From the NCBI GenBank assembly GCA_964533965.1, contig CAZHNN010000008.1, positions 1-64,000 on the forward strand: 64,000 bases of DNA, in the 5' to 3' direction. Shown here one piece after another: positions 60,577-64,000 of the stretch; the first letter of the stretch is position 1, and each line of letters begins with the position of its first letter. This DNA is from RGIG3178 sp964533965 (lineage in GTDB: Bacteria; Bacillota; Clostridia; Christensenellales; QAND01). The position numbers and the translations under genes were made by a program. The notes beneath the pieces were generated by a model, which had not been told where the DNA came from, searched no databases, and worked only from the letters and a program-made list of their open reading frames with translations.

Positions 60577-61347
60577 CTACTTCTGTTCCACTTTGATGCT
60601 GGATTTGGGGGTCGTCTGAGAGCCATGAATAACAAACGTGTTTGGACCTTCCATTTTGTGTTCGATGAACAGCATGACGCGCGTGACGGTAAACGTCATG
60701 CACAGATAGATGCAGCATGCAATGAACGCAGCTTCAAAATACCGAAGATAGGTACCTGCCGCGCTGTTGGTGGCATAGAGCAATTCGGCAACGCTGATGA
60801 CGCTCAACACCGAGCTGTCCTTGATGTTGACCACGAGCTCATTGCCGATCGATGGCATGATGTTGCGGATCGCCTGCGGGAGCACCACGTGTACCATCGT
60901 CTGCCAATGCGTCATACCGATGGACTGGGCGCCTTCGACCTGACCCTTGTCCACCGAGATGATGCCGCCGCGCACGATTTCTGCCATATAAGCGCCGGTG
61001 TTGATGGACACGATGAAGATCGCGGCAAACAGCCACGGCATATCGATGCCAAGGTACTGCAGCGAACCGTAGTAGATGAGCATTGCCTGCACCATCATCG
61101 GCGTGCCGCGAAACACCTCGATATAGACGATCATGATGCCGCGCAGGATGCGCAGCACGATCTTTTTAAGGATATTGTCCTTGGGCGCAATCGGGATGGT
61201 CCGTATGATGCCAACCAAAAGACCAATGAGGAAGCCAATCAAGGTACCGGAAAGTGCGATGATCAGCGTATGCAGAGCGCCGCTGAGGAACAGGCTCCCA
61301 AATTTATCGAACAGAAATGCAACCCACCCGAAAAACGATTGCGGCAA
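60577..61347 (-). CDS. polar amino acid ABC transporter permease
   Basis: A 256-aa permease of the His/Glu/Gln/Arg/opine class with about five hydrophobic segments and the EAA loop GAQSIGMTHWQTM. Starts with TTG at 61347; AGGAGG is 7 bases upstream. It lies 11 bases before the ATPase gene. Confidence 0.92.
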   Translation of the reverse strand: MPQSFFGWVAFLFDKFGSLFLSGALHTLIIALSGTLIGFLIGLLVGIIRTIPIAPKDNILKKIVLRILRGIMIVYIEVFRGTPMMVQAMLIYYGSLQYLGIDMPWLFAAIFIVSINTGAYMAEIVRGGIISVDKGQVEGAQSIGMTHWQTMVHVVLPQAIRNIMPSIGNELVVNIKDSSVLSVISVAELLYATNSAAGTYLRYFEAAFIACCIYLCMTFTVTRVMLFIEHKMEGPNTFVIHGSQTTPKSSIKVEQK

Positions 61348-61449
61348 GCAAATGCCTCCTTATATGTTCCAATACGCAAGATTGCCAAATGCGTTTTCCC
61401 GCTTTGGCGCAGAAAAACGCATTTGGGACGCTAAAATTTCGTTTGAATG

Positions 61450-62307
61450 TTATTGCGTTACCGGCTGGTTCTTGATGGCGTTGTCCATCAACTGCTGGCG
61501 CTGCTCTTTGGTTATCTTGGCAAGGATGGCGTTGATCAGTGCGACATCCGCGCTGCCCTTCTTGAGAGCTACGGACACAGCAACATCCTCCGGGGATGCA
61601 ACAAAACCTTTGCCCGCATCAAAGGAGATAAACGTCAGTTCCGGGTTGGATGCCACAGCGGAGACAGCGCCCGGCCGCTCGGAAACGTATCCGTCGATCT
61701 TGCCGGACTTCAACGATACGATCATCGCAGGGAACGTCTTCTGTGCGGTCTGCTTCTTTACGCCGGGGATCTGATCGATGACCGTATAGTGGAACGTACT
61801 GATCTGCCCGGTAATCTTGGCGCCGCCAAAATCGGAAAGCTGTTTGGCGGAAGCGTATTTGCCGTCTTTGCGAACAACGATGACGAGATCGGATTCATAG
61901 TACGGGTCTGTAAAATCAACGGTCAGCTTGCGCTCGGCCGTCGGCGACATGCCCGCGATGATCGCATTGATCTTGCCGGACTGCAGTGCCGGAATCAGGC
62001 CTTCCCATTCAATTTTCTCCACCACGAGCTCGCGGCCAAGACCTTCGGCAACCTTTTTTGCGATTTCGATGTCATAACCTGCCGCATAGCCACCGGATGT
62101 AATCGCCACCGCACCGTTTTTTGTGTCCGTCTGCGTCCAGTTGAACGGTGCATAGTTGCATTCCATACCCACGATGAATTTCTGTTTTGCGGTCGGCTGT
62201 GCAGACTGCTGTGCCGATTGCTGCGGATTGGCAGTACCGCATGAGGCAAGCATCAAAACACTGAGCAGCATTGCCATTAAGCCCGCTAAACGAGTGCCCT
62301 TCTTCAT
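61450..62307 (-). CDS. amino acid ABC transporter substrate-binding lipoprotein
   Basis: A 285-aa extracytoplasmic binding protein (SBP family 3). Lipobox LASC with C23, a Q/A/S-rich linker (residues 27-40), then the binding domain (AGYDIEIAKKVAE, GMSPTAERK, FTDPYYES). First gene of the three-gene operon; ATG with GGGGAGG. Ligand is a polar amino acid by family, not resolved. Confidence 0.92.
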   Translation of the reverse strand: MKKGTRLAGLMAMLLSVLMLASCGTANPQQSAQQSAQPTAKQKFIVGMECNYAPFNWTQTDTKNGAVAITSGGYAAGYDIEIAKKVAEGLGRELVVEKIEWEGLIPALQSGKINAIIAGMSPTAERKLTVDFTDPYYESDLVIVVRKDGKYASAKQLSDFGGAKITGQISTFHYTVIDQIPGVKKQTAQKTFPAMIVSLKSGKIDGYVSERPGAVSAVASNPELTFISFDAGKGFVASPEDVAVSVALKKGSADVALINAILAKITKEQRQQLMDNAIKNQPVTQ

Positions 62308-62359
62308 GTGAATAAATCCTCCCCTTATCGTTTAAATCAGCTATAATCAATCAATATTT

Positions 62360-62384
62360 TTGCATCTGCTGTATATAAATGCAA
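62360..62384. promoter_or_regulatory. inverted repeat upstream of the amino-acid transporter operon
   Basis: TTGCAT and ATGCAA separated by 14 bases; on the minus strand, the first half also serves as a fair -35 (TTGCAT) with a poor -10 (AAAAAT) 17 bases later. It could be an operator. Confidence 0.3.
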
Positions 62385-62462
62385 GAATTATTTTCACAAT
62401 TTGGCCCAAATGTTATCTGTTTTTTTTGTTATTTATTGCCAATAAAGCGTTATGGCCAACTG

Positions 62463-63047
62463 TTAGCGCAGATATCCCTTTTCTAGCGCCTCGTGGAGCA
62501 TCGCCTCTATTTCATCCCATATTTGGGGCAATGCTTTCTTTGTAATTTCGTTACGCTTAAGTACTTTTTCCATCGTGATGCGGTTCTCCTGCCACACCTG
62601 TCCACCCACCCAGAAGTTACCCCAGAGCGGCTGAAGACGGTCGATGGCGTTGGCATATTCCGATGTCGGTGTCTGGCAGGCTTCAAACTCTTCCCACAGT
62701 GCACGCATGCGTTTGTCCTGTTCCCCCGGCAATAGGCCAAAGATACGGTCCGCAGCCTTCTGCTCCCGATCGTCCTTGTCCGTCTGTGCCGATTCGTCAT
62801 AGGCGTAGGTATCGCCCGCGTAGATCTCCACCATATCGTGCACCAGGAGCATGCGCACCGCATGGTCTATATTAACGCCGGGCGCCGCATATTCGGATAG
62901 GATGAGCGCCATTACCGCAATGTGCCAGCTGTGCTGTGCGTCGTCCTCATGGCGGGACAGGTCCAGCATCATATTGGCGCGAAGGATGCCCTTCATTTTG
63001 TCCGCCTCCCGGACGAAATCCATCTGTTTTTTCAGATCTTCCAGCAT
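62463..63047 (-). CDS. HD domain-containing hydrolase (YfbR/HDDC2-like)
   Basis: A 194-aa HD-superfamily metal-dependent phosphohydrolase. H and D residues appear in SRHEDDAQHSWH, VHDMVEIYAGD and the later charged segment, matching the 5'-deoxynucleotidase-like group. ATG at 63047 with AGGAGG 6 bases upstream; the upstream open frame is not used. Probable nucleotide pool or housekeeping function, not certain. Confidence 0.87.
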   Translation of the reverse strand: MLEDLKKQMDFVREADKMKGILRANMMLDLSRHEDDAQHSWHIAVMALILSEYAAPGVNIDHAVRMLLVHDMVEIYAGDTYAYDESAQTDKDDREQKAADRIFGLLPGEQDKRMRALWEEFEACQTPTSEYANAIDRLQPLWGNFWVGGQVWQENRITMEKVLKRNEITKKALPQIWDEIEAMLHEALEKGYLR

Positions 63048-63106
63048 GTCCAACCTCCTCTGATTCGTTAATATTAACACCGAGGCTATCGCGCATGCAA
63101 GCGTCG

Positions 63107-63135
63107 TTGAAAGGGCTTTGGCATCATGATACAAT
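63107..63135 (+). promoter_or_regulatory. promoter of the DSD1-family gene
   Basis: TTGAAA, 17 bases, TACAAT, with TG one base before the -10. About 28 bases upstream of the start codon. Confidence 0.7.
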
Positions 63136-63163
63136 AAATCAAAACCATGTGAGGAGAGACGCC

Positions 63164-64000
63164 ATGTTCACCATTCCTGCCGACAGTTTGGAAACCCCCG
63201 CGCTCTTGATAGATCTTTGTGCCATCGACCGCAACATACAAACCATGCAACGCTTTTTGATCGGTAAAAAGGCAACACTTCGCCCCCATTTCAAGACGGT
63301 CAAGATAACGTCGCTGACAAAAATGCAGATTGAGGCGGGGGCAAAAGGCGCCACCTGCGCCAAGCTTGGCGAGGCGGAGGCGCTGGTAGATGCCGGCATC
63401 CAAAATGTGCTGATCGCAAACCAGATCGTGTGGCCCAGCAAGATACAGCGTCTTGCAGAGCTGTGCGCTCGCGCGAGGATGTGCGTCGCGGTAGACTCGC
63501 TTGAGAACGCAAAGGACTTGTCCAACGCCTGCAAGAAAGCTGGTACAACGCTGCATTGTCTGGTTGAGATAGACAGCGGCGCGCACAGGTGCGGCGTACG
63601 AAACGTCGAAGATGGCGTTGCGCTTGCAAAACAAATTCACAGCCTCGACAACCTGGTCTTTGAAGGCATACAAGCGTACGATGCCCACATCATGCTCAAA
63701 GAAGATGAGCAAGTGCGGCGTGACGGCACGTCGGAATCGCTTAAGATCGTGCGTGCCTTCCGCGACGCGCTATTAAGCGATGGGCTTCCTGTACACGAAA
63801 TATCCGGTGGGGGAACTGGAACCTATGCCTATACCGGCGACAACGACGTGTTCACCGAATTGCAGGCTGGCTCTTACCTGTACATGGACGCACGGTATAA
63901 AAAGCTGGGGCTGCCGTTTGAGCATGCGCAGTACGTGCTGGCGACAGTGATGAGCAAACACCCGGGTGTCGCATTTGCCGACGCGGGACTGAAGGTATTC
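63164..64000 (+). CDS. DSD1-family PLP-dependent enzyme (D-threonine aldolase/D-serine dehydratase like), partial
   Basis: Open from ATG 63164 to the window end without a stop (279 codons, C-terminus outside). The N-terminal alanine-racemase-like barrel is recognised by TPALLIDL and RPHFKTVK, with K44 as the likely PLP lysine. Later motifs VEIDSGAHRCG and EISGGGTGTYAY fit the family, as does a long ELQAGSYLYMD segment. GAGGAGAG precedes the start. Family members act on D-threonine, D-serine or 3-hydroxyaspartate; substrate not determinable here. Confidence 0.88.
   Translation, partial: MFTIPADSLETPALLIDLCAIDRNIQTMQRFLIGKKATLRPHFKTVKITSLTKMQIEAGAKGATCAKLGEAEALVDAGIQNVLIANQIVWPSKIQRLAELCARARMCVAVDSLENAKDLSNACKKAGTTLHCLVEIDSGAHRCGVRNVEDGVALAKQIHSLDNLVFEGIQAYDAHIMLKEDEQVRRDGTSESLKIVRAFRDALLSDGLPVHEISGGGTGTYAYTGDNDVFTELQAGSYLYMDARYKKLGLPFEHAQYVLATVMSKHPGVAFADAGLKVF

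Overview
The window looks like a chromosomal stretch of a strictly anaerobic low-to-mid GC Firmicute of class Clostridia, with base composition near half GC by eye. The signs are [FeFe]-hydrogenase maturation genes, rubredoxin, a split glycine decarboxylase (gcvPA/gcvPB), a mannose-family PTS, oxygen-sensitive Fe-S and molybdo/tungsto-enzymes, strong AGGAGG ribosome binding sites and frequent TTG starts. A run of 10 Ns at 34789-34798 shows it is a draft scaffold. I saw no phage genes, transposases or CRISPR arrays.

Layout. 1-54: edge of a tRNA-Pro(GGG). 333-5696 (minus): H-cluster maturation operon (TM1266-type regulator, hydE, hydG, hydF, aspA) behind a leader that ends in an intrinsic terminator. 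6063-10946 (minus): rubredoxin, two multi-TM transporters (MATE, MFS) and two membrane/PH-like proteins of unknown role. 11099-18538: a mannose-type PTS operon with an aldo/keto reductase and a TetR regulator, divergent from an Fe-S aldo/keto reductase plus nagA. 18616-23998 (minus): FAD enzyme, two-subunit aconitase X, LysR regulator and an amidohydrolase. 24124-25607: two NagB-like proteins with altered catalytic residues. 26025-32740: complete glycine cleavage operon with lipoate ligase. 33356-43979: Fe-S protein, two DEAD-box helicases, a repeat-rich intergenic island, an ABC-F ATPase, ChbG-like deacetylase, Tex and AlkD. 44039-48916: DegV, a DMSO-reductase-family AB pair and divergent mobA. 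49015-57050 (minus): an eight-gene tungstate-uptake and molybdopterin-cofactor operon preceded by a Moco/Tuco-type riboswitch. 57319-62307: a HAD/GNAT/dehydrogenase operon and an amino-acid ABC transporter. 62463-64000: HD hydrolase and the start of a DSD1-family PLP enzyme.

How the genes may work together. Tungstate import, pterin synthesis and metal insertion are encoded under one cofactor-sensing leader, and a dmsAB-like enzyme with mobA lies next to it as a likely client. H-cluster maturation and the glycine cleavage system are both present; the latter has been linked by in vitro work to supplying the bridging dithiomethylamine ligand. PTS, NagA and the NagB-like pair suggest amino-sugar use, but the NagB-like pair lacks two canonical catalytic residues.

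Least explained parts: the hyd-operon leader (5717-5850), the long PTS leader (14840-15251), the aconitase X operon with its dyad operator, and the repeat island at 37840-38260.
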